DNA of 64,000 bases from Blastocatellia bacterium (GTDB lineage: Bacteria > Acidobacteriota > Blastocatellia > UBA7656): positions 52,989-116,988 of the forward strand of contig DATENM010000018.1 of assembly GCA_035275065.1 (NCBI GenBank). Reading direction: 5' to 3'. The notes beneath the pieces are model-generated. The model was not told the DNA's origin. It made no database searches and was given only the letters and a program-made list of their open reading frames with translations. Position numbers and translations under genes: made by a program. Below are positions 1 to 8,527 of this stretch, in pieces (position 1 is the first letter of the stretch; each line of letters starts with the position of its first letter).

Positions 1-822
1 CAGCAGGTCTGTGTAGCCGACCGGCTCGACCAGATGAACGCGCGGCAGGCCGCCGAGCTGTTGCATCACCACCTGGCGCACGTTGGGGTTCAGGTGGACG
101 GGATAGACGATCTCGACATCATCGAAGCGTTCGATGATCGCCCGCAAGCCGTCGCAGATCGCGTACATCGGCAAGCCATGATTTTCGCGGCGGTGCGCCG
201 TGACCAGCAGCACGCGGCGGTCAAAATTCACTTCGTTCAAGCGCGCATCCGTAAACGGCCCATCGAGCGGGATCGAGCGCAGCGCATCAACAATTGTGTT
301 GCCGGTCACAAAGATGTTTTCCGGCGGCACGCCCTCACGCAAAAGGTTGCGGCGCGCGCCTTCGGTCGGCGCGAAGTGCATATCCGAAAGGCTGCCGGCA
401 AGCCGGCGATTCATCTCTTCGGGAAACGGGTTGTGCAAGTCGAAAGAGCGCAGCCCGGCTTCGACGTGACCGACACGGATGCCTTGATAGAAGGCGGCGA
501 GCGCCGCAATCGTCACCGTCGTCGTGTCGCCCTGCACCAGCACGGCATCGGGCTTGATCTCGGTGAACAGCTCGGACAACGCGGCCATCGCCCGCGCCGC
601 AAAGCCGCCGAGGCTCTGATTGTGCTGCATTAGATCAAGGTCAATGTCGGGCCGCTGAGAGAAGACCGCAAGCACCTGATCGAGCATCTCGCGGTGCTGG
701 CCGGTGGCGACCAGCAGATGATCGAAGAGGTCTTGGCGGCGGTTCAATTCACGCACGACCGGCATCATCTTGATGGCTTCCGGTCGCGTTCCCATGATCG
801 TGACTACACGTTGTCGGTTCAT
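1..822 (-). CDS. wecB: UDP-N-acetylglucosamine 2-epimerase (non-hydrolysing), 3' end outside window
   Basis: Interconverts UDP-GlcNAc and UDP-ManNAc in the cytoplasm, supplying ManNAc for cell-surface polymers. The minus strand is open from ATG at 822 to the window edge (274 codons of the usual ~370). Its N-terminus reads MNRQRVVTIMGTRPEAIKMM, the hallmark of the family. Further family blocks are VQGDTTT, GHVEAGLRS with PFPEEMNR, and VTAHRRENHG. The C-terminal ~100 residues lie beyond the window. It follows the NfrB-like glycosyltransferase gene by 66 bp on the same strand, with a short hairpin between them. A role in feeding UDP-ManNAc to that synthase is inferred by analogy with the E. coli Nfr system. 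Confidence 0.93.
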   Translation of the reverse strand, partial: MNRQRVVTIMGTRPEAIKMMPVVRELNRRQDLFDHLLVATGQHREMLDQVLAVFSQRPDIDLDLMQHNQSLGGFAARAMAALSELFTEIKPDAVLVQGDTTTVTIAALAAFYQGIRVGHVEAGLRSFDLHNPFPEEMNRRLAGSLSDMHFAPTEGARRNLLREGVPPENIFVTGNTIVDALRSIPLDGPFTDARLNEVNFDRRVLLVTAHRRENHGLPMYAICDGLRAIIERFDDVEIVYPVHLNPNVRQVVMQQLGGLPRVHLVEPVGYTDLL

Positions 823-856
823 AATGGCTCGTCCTTAAACTGGTATTCCGTCCGCT

Positions 857-883
857 GTGGCGCAAGCTGTTAGCTTGCGCCAC
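857..883. repeat. Short REP-like hairpin (GTGGCGCAAGCT / AGCTTGCGCCAC)
   Basis: A perfect 12-bp inverted repeat with a 3-nt loop lies between the glycosyltransferase stop codon (889) and the wecB start (822). It is the minimal form of the hairpin family also seen at 4374-4435, 17613-17672 and 50362-50421. It could attenuate transcription or stabilise the 3' end of the upstream message, but no T-run follows it. Confidence 0.8.
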
Positions 884-888
884 TTTCT

Positions 889-2739
889 CTATTCGCTAAA
901 TCCATAACTCAGGTTCCGATCAACCACAAAGCTGAGCGGCTGGCGCGATACCCTGCGGCGTCCGAGCAGCAAGTCGCTGAGCGACGGCTCGCGCCCATCA
1001 ACGATCATCTCTTCGACTTCCAGGTGCGGCTCGACCATCACCGGCTGCGCCGGCGTGGCGCGGCGTTGCTGGCGGGCGGCGGTTGCGACGTCGGCTTGCA
1101 GCGAAGACATATCGCGGCGCACGCGCTCGACAAAGGCTGTCGCCTGAGCGGCGCGCTCGCGGGCGATGTCAGATTCAATCATCTGCCGCAGCTCCAACAG
1201 CGCCTCGTCCAGTCGCCAGTCGGGCGATGGCTTTGGCGTCAGCACCTCTTGAATGCGCGCCACCGCCGTGCGGCCCGCGTTTGTGAGCGCCTCGGCAACG
1301 CCGTGCTGATTGGCGACGACTTCGCCGTGCGACGGAAAGAAGTGCTGCGTCTTGTCCCAGGCGATCTTCTTGCCCTGCATTTCGGCGGTCAGAAACTGCC
1401 GCGTCGCGCGGAAGGTCACCGTGACGTTGATGATGTTGCCCCAGACCAATCGCGGGATCGCTAGCAGTCCCTGTTTGAAATTGTAGATGCGCGTCGTCGC
1501 GATCACTCGTTGCAGCATGCGATTCAGCATCATCGTCATGCAGAGCGATATCGCCAGGTTGACCCAGGCATGCTCATGCAGCAGCGGCGCGAGGTCAGGC
1601 CAGACGGTCTTTTGCAGCAACAGGTGAATCAGGCTGTAGACCATGAACAGGTAATTGAGCAGCACCAGCGTATTGGCCCACACGCCTTTGCGGTCGTGGA
1701 ACAACATCCAGCGGGTGCGCGGGCCGCCCGTCCAACCGAAGTGCTTCCAGTTCTGAAAAATGATCCCCACCATCCAGCGCGTCCGCTGGCGCACGGCGGT
1801 CTTGAAGGTCGCCGGGAAGTGCGCCCGCGTGGCGATCAGCTCGGTGGTCTCTTTACCGGCGGCGGCTGCCTGTTTGCGCACCAGCGCCTGGCGCACGAAG
1901 ATGGCTTTGTGGCCGCTCATCTTCAAGCGCAAGCCGAAGTCATAATCTTCCGTCAGCGAGTTGGTGTTGAAGACCTTGTCGCCGTACTCTTCCGAGAGCT
2001 TGTTGAAGACGCTGCGGGCGATGCAAGTGCCGACGCCCGCCGACGGCACGAAGCCGTTCGCCCACTCGCGCACATAGATGTCTTTGGTGTGGGTCTCGGC
2101 GAACTCGTCCATGTAGCTGCCGGCGGTGAATTGTTGAGCCGGCGTTTCGATGGGGAAGACCGGCGTTTGAATCATGTTCACGCGCCGCTTGGTCATCAGG
2201 TAGTTATAGAGCTTCAGCTCCAGCGGGTGCAGCACGTCTTCGGGATCGTGCATGACGATGAAGTCATACGGGTTGCCGCTGATGCGCTCCTGCTTGCGCA
2301 GCGTCGCGAACGCGGCGTTCAAATTGTCGGCTTTATTCGACGGGCCGGGCTGCGGGTTGACCGCCTTGTGGACGTTCGGCAGCCGGGCCGCCGCCGCATC
2401 GATCTTCTCTTGCGTCGGCAGATCGTTCGGGTAGCAGGCGATGAAGAAGTCGTAGTTCTGGTAATCGATCAGCTGGCTGTTGGTGACCAGCATCTCTTCG
2501 ATGACGTCTTCTTCGTGCCAGGCGGCGACGAAGATGGCGGCGCGCTTCTGCGGCACGGCATCGAGGTCGGCGTCGGAAAGTAGCGGGTACTTGCGGCGCG
2601 GGTAGCTGATGCGGCGCGCCAGGTAAGAGACCCAGTAGTAGACATCAACGAACAGATCGTCGAGGCCGCTGATGATGTTGCCCAGCGCCAGGAAGGCGAA
2701 GACGATCTCGGCGATTGAGATAGTGTGAGGGCTATCCAC
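889..2739 (-). CDS. NfrB-like membrane glycosyltransferase (GT2 family)
   Basis: Predicted inner-membrane processive glycosyltransferase of 616 aa, of the type annotated as phage N4 adsorption protein B. A GTG start at 2739 has AAGGAAG in front. Residues ~10-40 form a membrane anchor. The GT2 domain shows HDPEDVLHP (acidic metal-binding motif), TEDYDFGLRL and RQRTRW (the Q-x-x-R-W type motif). Further membrane segments follow around residues 345-440. WDKTQHFFPSHGE matches the region just after the GT domain in NfrB proteins. The E. coli protein (~745 aa) continues into a c-di-GMP-binding MshEN domain. Here the tail is shorter, coiled-coil-like, and ends in only a vestigial LSDLLLGRRRVSRQPL stretch, so c-di-GMP control is doubtful. 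The neighbours are an NfrA-like protein upstream and wecB downstream. Confidence 0.82.
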   Translation of the reverse strand: MDSPHTISIAEIVFAFLALGNIISGLDDLFVDVYYWVSYLARRISYPRRKYPLLSDADLDAVPQKRAAIFVAAWHEEDVIEEMLVTNSQLIDYQNYDFFIACYPNDLPTQEKIDAAAARLPNVHKAVNPQPGPSNKADNLNAAFATLRKQERISGNPYDFIVMHDPEDVLHPLELKLYNYLMTKRRVNMIQTPVFPIETPAQQFTAGSYMDEFAETHTKDIYVREWANGFVPSAGVGTCIARSVFNKLSEEYGDKVFNTNSLTEDYDFGLRLKMSGHKAIFVRQALVRKQAAAAGKETTELIATRAHFPATFKTAVRQRTRWMVGIIFQNWKHFGWTGGPRTRWMLFHDRKGVWANTLVLLNYLFMVYSLIHLLLQKTVWPDLAPLLHEHAWVNLAISLCMTMMLNRMLQRVIATTRIYNFKQGLLAIPRLVWGNIINVTVTFRATRQFLTAEMQGKKIAWDKTQHFFPSHGEVVANQHGVAEALTNAGRTAVARIQEVLTPKPSPDWRLDEALLELRQMIESDIARERAAQATAFVERVRRDMSSLQADVATAARQQRRATPAQPVMVEPHLEVEEMIVDGREPSLSDLLLGRRRVSRQPLSFVVDRNLSYGFSE

Positions 2740-2799
2740 AATAATCTTCCTTGTCGTTCTCGATTCAACAATCGTTCGGGGCGCCGACCTGTGCGGGCG

Positions 2800-4122
2800 C
2801 TATTCTTTTGCGTAATACTTACCCACTGTCAGCATCAAGCGGAAATCGTTATAGCGCGAGCCGTAAGGGTTCGGCTCGCCTGGGCGCGAGATGCCAAAAT
2901 AGAATCCCTGCACGTATTCGCCGCTCACCGAAACGCCGAGCGGTCGCCAGGGCGTGAAGCGTATCCCGCCGGCAGCTTCGGCGACGTTGTTATAGAAGTC
3001 GCGCCCGCTGTCTTTCACCACACTGCCGCGCCCGTAGAGGTCGAGCGACAGCTTGTTCCACTGGAAGAAACGCAGACCTTCGCGCGCCTGCCCGAAGGCG
3101 ATGAAGTTGTCGCGGAAGCGGCTGTAGTAGCTGGCGTCGAAGTAGACGTCGCCGACCAGCTTCATCGGCGCTGCCGGCCCTGTGGTTTCGGCGACGCTGT
3201 CCCACTCGCGCGAGTAGTAGACGCCGGCGCGAAAGTCCGAGCGGGCGCGCACCGTCGAGAGCGAGTTATTCAGCAGGTTCTTGGCGATACCGGCTTCGCC
3301 GTAGACCGTCAGGTTGTTCTTGAACGGGCGGGCGCGCAGGCCGACCCCGGCGACCAGAAAATTGTCCGAATAGATTTGCGGCGCGCTGCCGGCGCTCGAC
3401 CGCGTGTCGCGAGTCAGGCGCAGGCTGGCGTAAGCTTCGACCGCGTGCGCCGATTCCAGCACAAAGCCGTTGCGAATCACCAGCGGCGCGATGAAGTTGC
3501 CGAAGCGCTGTTGATAAAAGGGCGCGGCGTAGACTTCGCTGACGAAGGTGCCGGCTTTATAACCGCCGCCCGCGGGCTGTAGGTTACGCAAAGCGGTCTG
3601 CGCTTTGGCGCGCAGGTCGGCGTTGCCCGAATTCGCCACCTGGGCGAACAGCTCACGCGCCTGCTGCTTGTCGCCGAGCTTGTCATAGAGGTAGCCGAGC
3701 TGCGTCTTCACCTGATCGTTGTGCGGGTCGCGCTTTTCGACTTCGAGGAACTGGCCGAGCGCCTCGCGCGTCTGGCCCTGGTGAATGTAGAGGTAGCCGA
3801 GTTGCGAGCGCACCTGCATGTTTTCGGGGTCGAGCTGAATCGCCTGCTGAAAAGCGCGGATGGCTTCATTGTCATTGCCGCTTGATAGCAAAGCGTAAGC
3901 GAGGTCGAGGCGGGCGCGGACGTTGGTCGGGTCGGCTTCGACGGCGCGGCGGAAGCTCACAGCCGCTTGCTCGTACTTCATCTCGCGCAGCAGGCCATAG
4001 CCTTCATTGAGATATTGCTTCGCTTGCTCGGCGTTCGACTGCGCCGACGTGGTGAGCGCGGCGGCGGCGATCAGTGTGAGTGTGGCCAGCACGCGAACGA
4101 GGCGAGAGACTTTGGCGTTCAT
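2800..4122 (-). CDS. NfrA-like TPR protein with C-terminal outer-membrane domain
   Basis: Secreted protein of ~440 aa. ATG at 4122 is preferred because AGGAG lies 6-10 nt upstream; an upstream TTG in the same frame lacks a ribosome binding site. A signal peptide (residues ~7-28, ending TTSAQS) is followed by about four tetratricopeptide repeats (residues ~30-180; for example GYGLLREMKYEQAAVSFRRA). The C-terminal ~240 residues are rich in alternating aromatic and charged residues and resemble the NfrA C-terminal domain (for example FYQQRFGNFIAPLVIRNGF). By analogy with NfrA, AlgK/AlgE and PgaA, it should help export the polymer made by the adjacent NfrB-like synthase, 60 bp downstream. At under half the length of E. 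coli NfrA, it probably has fewer TPRs. Confidence 0.75.
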   Translation of the reverse strand: MNAKVSRLVRVLATLTLIAAAALTTSAQSNAEQAKQYLNEGYGLLREMKYEQAAVSFRRAVEADPTNVRARLDLAYALLSSGNDNEAIRAFQQAIQLDPENMQVRSQLGYLYIHQGQTREALGQFLEVEKRDPHNDQVKTQLGYLYDKLGDKQQARELFAQVANSGNADLRAKAQTALRNLQPAGGGYKAGTFVSEVYAAPFYQQRFGNFIAPLVIRNGFVLESAHAVEAYASLRLTRDTRSSAGSAPQIYSDNFLVAGVGLRARPFKNNLTVYGEAGIAKNLLNNSLSTVRARSDFRAGVYYSREWDSVAETTGPAAPMKLVGDVYFDASYYSRFRDNFIAFGQAREGLRFFQWNKLSLDLYGRGSVVKDSGRDFYNNVAEAAGGIRFTPWRPLGVSVSGEYVQGFYFGISRPGEPNPYGSRYNDFRLMLTVGKYYAKE

Positions 4123-4343
4123 GCATACACTCCTGGACAATTCGGCATCCTCTACGGTCGCTATTCTTATTCTTGCGGGAGCAATGTAGCTAAATTGCGA
4201 ATGCTGCGATTATCGAGCTTTTTGCGAGCTTTTCGCGGCTTTCATTGATAAATATGGGGAGCCAGCAACCCTGCGGCGAAGATAATTCATGGCCGCCGCC
4301 GCGTCAATTACCTTAACGGGCCAGGCCACCGGGCTTTCTTTAC

Positions 4344-4366
4344 AAAACCGCCTTTATAGCGGTTTT
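4344..4366. terminator. Intrinsic terminator, bidirectional
   Basis: The hairpin AAAACCGC-CTTTATA-GCGGTTTT has an 8-bp stem and 7-nt loop, with A and T runs at its ends. It sits ~95 bp after the glycoside hydrolase stop codon (minus strand) and before the NfrA-like gene. This suggests the nfrAB-wecB part can be transcribed separately from the hydrolase/deacetylase part. Confidence 0.65.
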
Positions 4367-4373
4367 CATTTGG

Positions 4374-4435
4374 ATGTAGCGCAAGGCGGTTAGCTTGCGC
4401 GAGTCTCGGCGCAAGCTAACCGCCTTGCGCTACAT
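4374..4435. repeat. REP-like palindrome, 27-bp perfect arms
   Basis: A perfect 27-bp inverted repeat with an 8-nt loop (GAGTCTCG). The arm core is GTAGCGCAAGGCGGTTAGC. It lies 23 bp downstream of the glycoside hydrolase stop codon and belongs to the family also found at 857, 17613 and 50362. The rest of the 4123-4458 gap holds the terminator at 4344-4366 and the leader of the NfrA-like gene. Confidence 0.9.
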
Positions 4436-4458
4436 GGCAACCCCAAATGCAATCCGCT

Positions 4459-5595
4459 CTAGAACTGCCGCCCCACGTTTGAGGGACGCACCGCATTGTT
4501 GGCCCAGTCGGCTTTGATCGTTTCGATGAGCGCGCTGGTCGCCACGTCATGGTGATTTTTACTGTCAGCGCCGAAGCGGAAATTGAACTCGTCGTAATCG
4601 AGCGGAAAGCTGGTCTCCCATAGCCACAGCGCATGATTTGCGCCCATCGCTTCGATCAAACGCATCTGCAAGGCGACATAATCGCTGGCGCTTCGCGCAA
4701 AGCGCTCGACGCCGAATTCATTGACCGCCACAGGCACCGCGTTCTCCTTCTTGAAGTCGGCGATGCGACAGTAGAGCGCCTCGACCTCTGCCGCCTGATA
4801 GCCGGCCCGCCGGCTCTCTTGATGCGAGTAGGCATAAGGCTCGTACTGGTGAACCGTGTAGACGGTGCGCGCGTCGCCCGTCGGCTCTAGCCCGTCGAGC
4901 GAATCCACTGTGCTCCAATCCGCCGCGCCGACAAGGATCGGTGTGCGCGCATCAACTTCGCGGATAGCCCCGGTGATCTGCCGCGCCAGGCGATTCCAGA
5001 CGCCGTGCTTTGTGGTTTCGGGCTCGACCATCAGGTCATAGCCGACGACGTTGGCGCGGTCTTTCAAACGGCGAGCCGTCTCGCGCCACATCTCGACCCA
5101 GGCGGCCTGCGCCGGCTTCGACTTCCAGAGCCGCGACGGCTTCGGATCGTCGTCGTCGAATATCTCTTCGCGGCGCGCCGGGCCGGTGCGGAACGAAACG
5201 ACGACGAAGAGGTCGGCCTGTTCGGCGCGATCAATCAACTGCTGAAGGTTCTGAAAGACTGCCTCGTCAAAGCCGTACTCGGCGTCTTCGGTAAAGACGC
5301 CGGGGTGCGAGATATTGACATAGTTCGCGCCCCACGCCGCCAACGTGTTGAAGTCCTGCTGCGAGTAAGGCGGCCCGACCGGTCCCGGCCCCATCTCGTC
5401 ATCGCGAGTCACGCGTTGCTGCCAGATGTTCGCGCCGCGCAAGCTGGTCGGCCCGCGCCACAGGTCGAACTTCTCGCGGATCGTCGCCGCAACGCCTACA
5501 GGCGCGTCCTCAACTAAGGACGCGCCCGCAGGCGTTGCAACGCCGCAAAGCATCTGGGTAGTCACGAGCAGAGCAATCAGCAACCAGGGTTTCAT
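4459..5595 (-). CDS. Secreted glycoside hydrolase, GH5-like (cellulase superfamily)
   Basis: Probable secreted polysaccharide hydrolase of ~378 aa with a TIM-barrel GH5-like fold. ATG at 5595 (AGAGG upstream) is preferred over GTG at 5598. A signal peptide (LLIALLVTTQMLCG) leads into LRGANIWQQR, a typical start of GH5 barrels. WGANYVNISHPG, VGYDLMVEPETT (probable acid/base Glu in the NEP-like position, here VEP) and AVNEFGVERF (probable nucleophile Glu) follow, then a conserved ALWLWETSFP. In synthase-dependent exopolysaccharide systems a linked hydrolase trims or releases the polymer, as PelA and PgaB do. The gene starts 12 bp after the deacetylase-like gene. The substrate cannot be told from sequence. 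Confidence 0.8.
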   Translation of the reverse strand: MKPWLLIALLVTTQMLCGVATPAGASLVEDAPVGVAATIREKFDLWRGPTSLRGANIWQQRVTRDDEMGPGPVGPPYSQQDFNTLAAWGANYVNISHPGVFTEDAEYGFDEAVFQNLQQLIDRAEQADLFVVVSFRTGPARREEIFDDDDPKPSRLWKSKPAQAAWVEMWRETARRLKDRANVVGYDLMVEPETTKHGVWNRLARQITGAIREVDARTPILVGAADWSTVDSLDGLEPTGDARTVYTVHQYEPYAYSHQESRRAGYQAAEVEALYCRIADFKKENAVPVAVNEFGVERFARSASDYVALQMRLIEAMGANHALWLWETSFPLDYDEFNFRFGADSKNHHDVATSALIETIKADWANNAVRPSNVGRQF

Positions 5596-5606
5596 CACAT
5601 TGCCTC

Positions 5607-7505
5607 TTACTTGTACTTGAACCCCGCCGGCAGCATCGCGTTGCGCCCATCGGTGTTGGTCACTTTGACATCCGCATCGCCCTTCGCGCCGGCAGGTGTG
5701 CGGCAGGTAATCTTTGAGGAATTGACGACGACAACATTGGTCGCCGGGGTGTTGCCGATCAGCACTGTCGCGCCGGCCTCGAACCCCGTGCCGTCAATGG
5801 TCACGTTGGTGCCGCCCGACTTTGAGCCGGAGTCCGGCGAAATCTTCGTCAGGCCGAGGATCAGGTCGCGCATGCCAACCCAGGTGTAGCCGAGCTGCGT
5901 GATCCCATTGACCAGATTGACGAAGTCATTATAGGCATTCAGGTACGCCAGGTCCTGTTCGACCCAGAAGGGATGGAAGAAGAACGAGCCGAAGCCGTCG
6001 CGTACCACCAGGCCGTATTGCGCGTTGGTCAACAAGTCCTGCCAGGTGTAGGTGATGCACGAGGTCGGGTCAATGTTGCAGATGTCGTACTCGATATTGC
6101 CGAGGTTTTCGGGAAGCACGCGCTGCCCGTAGTAATCCGACGAGATGACATACGGGTAAAACATGCCGCCGCTGAAATCGTGGTTGGCGGCGTTCGGGTC
6201 GAGGTTCGGCGTCTCTGCCGTGTAGTAGACGGCGCGTTGATAGGTATTCTGGAAGAGGCCGTTGATGGCCGCGTAGGCTTTCGGTGACGCCTGATAGTGC
6301 GGCGCTTCAAAAACGTCTGCCTCAAAACCGCTGCCCTGTAGCTCGGCGATGCCGGCGCTCAAGCGATCAGCCGCCCAGGCAAACGAGTCCTCGGCTACGG
6401 GTCGGTTGCCGGTGGCATACCAGAACTCGAAATCATCGGCACTGACCGCGGTGTAGAGGTTCGGCACATTGTTGTACTGGTGCGTGTAGCCGTGCATCAG
6501 TACCGAGCCGCCGCGGGACTTGGCGTACTTTAAGGCATTCAGCAGGTCCGTCGCTTGCGCCAGATGCACCTCCATCGGCACGCCGGAGTTGTAACGGCCC
6601 AGCGGGTCGCGGTAGAAGGGGATCGCGGCGATTGAGAACTTGATGTTCTTGCTCTTCAGGAAATTGGTCAGCCGGGTCATCGCATTGGTGTCAACCGTCG
6701 CGGCGACGTCTTCCAGGCGCACCATCGCGCGGTGCTGTTCCGGGTGATTGATGCCGAGAATGTCATGCAGCAAGTCGCACAACGCGAGGTAGCGGTCGCG
6801 CGGGCCGATGAAGGATAACGGCAGGTCGGCGAAGTACCAGAAGTTGCCCGAACGGACGACGTAAGGCGCGACCTCCTGCGTGCCGCTGTTTTTGGCGCTC
6901 ACGGTCGTGGTCGCTTTCGTCGCGTCGGTGATCTGCACGAGGCCGAAATCCGGGTCGGCCTTCACGGTGTTGGTCGCCGCGTCGTAGGCGTAATACTTCA
7001 TCATCGCCTTGTTCTTGTAGGTGATCGTGTCGAAGAAGCCCGGCGACGGGGTTGAGGCCGACGGCGTGCCGTTGAGCCCGCGCAGCGACAGGAAGGTGAA
7101 GCCATGCGTCGCCGGGAAGTTATAGGTCTGATCCCAGGTCAGCTTCCAGAAATTATATTTGAACCAGACCATCGGCTTGGTGGTCTGCGCCGCATCGCTC
7201 AGGAAGCTCACCGGCAGCGGGTTGTCGTAAAGCGCGCCGAGGTAGAAAGTCGCCTGGTGCGCGTTGATCTGACCGCTGGTGTAGGTTTCGACCGGCACGA
7301 GATCAGCTTTCAACTGAAAATGGCCGAGCAGGTTGCTCAACATAATGGCATACATAAATCCCAGCTTGCCGTACTGGGTGTTGGTCGAATCGTAGAGGAT
7401 CAGCACGGGGTTGGCGGTCGTCGCCGCCTGCGTGCGAGTGCGCTGCGGCACATAAGCAATGAGCATCCCCGCGACGAGGGCAAAGATGAGCAAGGTCTTC
7501 TTCAT
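5607..7505 (-). CDS. DUF2334 polysaccharide deacetylase-like protein with IPT/TIG domain
   Basis: Secreted protein of ~632 aa. The start MKKTLLIFALVAG at 7505 has GGAGAG in front; an upstream alternative lacks a ribosome binding site. The N-terminal ~220 residues are unassigned. The central part matches DUF2334 of the carbohydrate-esterase-4-like deacetylases: RLEDVAATVD (metal-binding Asp position) and LMHGYTHQY (H-x3-H). The last ~85 residues form an IPT/TIG immunoglobulin-like domain (PDSGSKSGGTNVTIDGTGF). The gene sits directly upstream of the glycoside hydrolase. Deacetylation of an N-acetylated polymer such as one containing ManNAc or GlcNAc is an inference from this context and the wecB neighbour. 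Confidence 0.8.
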   Translation of the reverse strand: MKKTLLIFALVAGMLIAYVPQRTRTQAATTANPVLILYDSTNTQYGKLGFMYAIMLSNLLGHFQLKADLVPVETYTSGQINAHQATFYLGALYDNPLPVSFLSDAAQTTKPMVWFKYNFWKLTWDQTYNFPATHGFTFLSLRGLNGTPSASTPSPGFFDTITYKNKAMMKYYAYDAATNTVKADPDFGLVQITDATKATTTVSAKNSGTQEVAPYVVRSGNFWYFADLPLSFIGPRDRYLALCDLLHDILGINHPEQHRAMVRLEDVAATVDTNAMTRLTNFLKSKNIKFSIAAIPFYRDPLGRYNSGVPMEVHLAQATDLLNALKYAKSRGGSVLMHGYTHQYNNVPNLYTAVSADDFEFWYATGNRPVAEDSFAWAADRLSAGIAELQGSGFEADVFEAPHYQASPKAYAAINGLFQNTYQRAVYYTAETPNLDPNAANHDFSGGMFYPYVISSDYYGQRVLPENLGNIEYDICNIDPTSCITYTWQDLLTNAQYGLVVRDGFGSFFFHPFWVEQDLAYLNAYNDFVNLVNGITQLGYTWVGMRDLILGLTKISPDSGSKSGGTNVTIDGTGFEAGATVLIGNTPATNVVVVNSSKITCRTPAGAKGDADVKVTNTDGRNAMLPAGFKYK

Positions 7506-7570
7506 TATGGTCTCTCCTGGAATCGAGCGGTTACAGGTCAATCCGAGCCGGGCCGTGGCGGCAGACGGCT

Positions 7571-7792
7571 TTAGCGATACATTCTGACTTTCTTATCCGA
7601 GTGGCCTTTGCACATCAGGGGCGTCGTGTCACCCGGCTTGGAATCGAACTTCACATCCTTATCGGGCTTGGCCGGCGGCGGGATGGTGCTGAATATGGGT
7701 TTATCTTTGCCATGCGTCACCAGCGATGGGCCGCTGGTAATCAGGACGAGCAGCGACAGCAGCAAGACAGGAAAAGCTAAGAAGCGCGTCAT
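7571..7792 (-). CDS. Small secreted protein of unknown function
   Basis: 73 aa with a clear signal sequence (FPVLLLSLLVLITSGPS) and an AAGGAGAA ribosome binding site ahead of ATG 7792. The mature part is short, Lys/Pro/Asp-rich and carries a single Cys (LMCKGHSDKKVRMYR). It lies 65 bp upstream of the DUF2334 gene on the same strand and is probably the first gene of the polysaccharide operon. No family was recognised. Confidence 0.6.
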   Translation of the reverse strand: MTRFLAFPVLLLSLLVLITSGPSLVTHGKDKPIFSTIPPPAKPDKDVKFDSKPGDTTPLMCKGHSDKKVRMYR

Positions 7793-8123
7793 CGGGTAGT
7801 TCTCCTTGACCGGATGTCCGGCACAGTTGTTTGGCCGGTGTTCAAGACGGCTGGGCGATCCTCACCGAACGCCCGGATCGTCGTAGTGGTCACACCGAGT
7901 CAAATGAGAACCCTTCCGGCAATCGAATCAAATGTTCAATGTGCGCTCAGTTCCGCGGACGGCAAAACGCTTCCCCTTTCGGGTAATCCGCCCGCCGTGC
8001 CGCCGAGCGACCGCGCAAGAATGATCATCGGCAGATCAACCAGTAATCTGATCTCGCTCTCGCAGGCACAGGGGTTTGCGCCGCTGCGTGATTCCCGCTG
8101 ACTTCTCGGCTGCTTTTTCAGAT
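7793..8123. other. 331-bp non-coding region upstream of the polysaccharide operon
   Basis: No gene is seen on either strand. On the minus strand it contains several small hairpins, for example AGATCA...TGATCT around 8030-8055, and a GCAAACCCC stretch. It is long enough to hold a promoter and a structured leader for the operon below. No known riboswitch consensus could be matched with confidence. Confidence 0.4.
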
Positions 8124-8510
8124 TTAGCTGAGGGTCAATCGGATGCCGAGCTTATCGCAGTAAGCCTTGATGTGCTTGATGCGCTGCCGCGAAGGCAGTT
8201 CGAGGATGGGCGAGCCTTTCGCCTTCGGCTTGATGACGCCGGGATGTGCCGCGGATCGCCAAAAGAGTTGTTCGCCACGCGGCAGTTTTTTCAGCTCGGC
8301 TTCGAGGGCGGCAATGCCGATGCGCTCGTTCTCCTTTGCGGTAATCTCGTCGTAGCTCTTGGCGCGATTCGTTCCAATCATCACCGCATAGTGCCAGCGA
8401 CCCTTCACCTTCCAGCTATACAGCTCATAGCCTTTCATCGCCTGCGCCGCCTGCCCACAGGTGGCAAGCGCGACGAACATCACGACCACCGCAATTGATT
8501 TGTGTAACAT
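8124..8510 (-). CDS. Secreted protein of unknown function
   Basis: 128 aa from ATG 8510, which has a strong GAGGAGG site 5 nt upstream; two further in-frame codons upstream are not needed. The signal peptide runs through AVVVMFVALATCGQAAQA. The mature part (YELYSWKVKGRWHYAVMIGTN) is a small basic domain of a kind frequent in soil bacteria but without a known role. Its stop lies in the gap before the polysaccharide cluster. The gene follows the M24 peptidase by 17 bp on the same strand, so the two may be cotranscribed. Confidence 0.7.
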   Translation of the reverse strand: MLHKSIAVVVMFVALATCGQAAQAMKGYELYSWKVKGRWHYAVMIGTNRAKSYDEITAKENERIGIAALEAELKKLPRGEQLFWRSAAHPGVIKPKAKGSPILELPSRQRIKHIKAYCDKLGIRLTLS

Positions 8511-8527
8511 CAAGCCTCCTCGGCCAA

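Noticed and set aside
34..633. Plus-strand 199-codon frame at the window start.
   Set aside because: It is antisense to wecB, which has complete family motifs on the minus strand.
7793..8123. Possible c-di-GMP riboswitch suggested by a GCAAACC string upstream of a polysaccharide operon.
   Set aside because: The conserved GEMM core (GAAA tetraloop helix and GGGACGCAAAGCC) could not be found in the right order.
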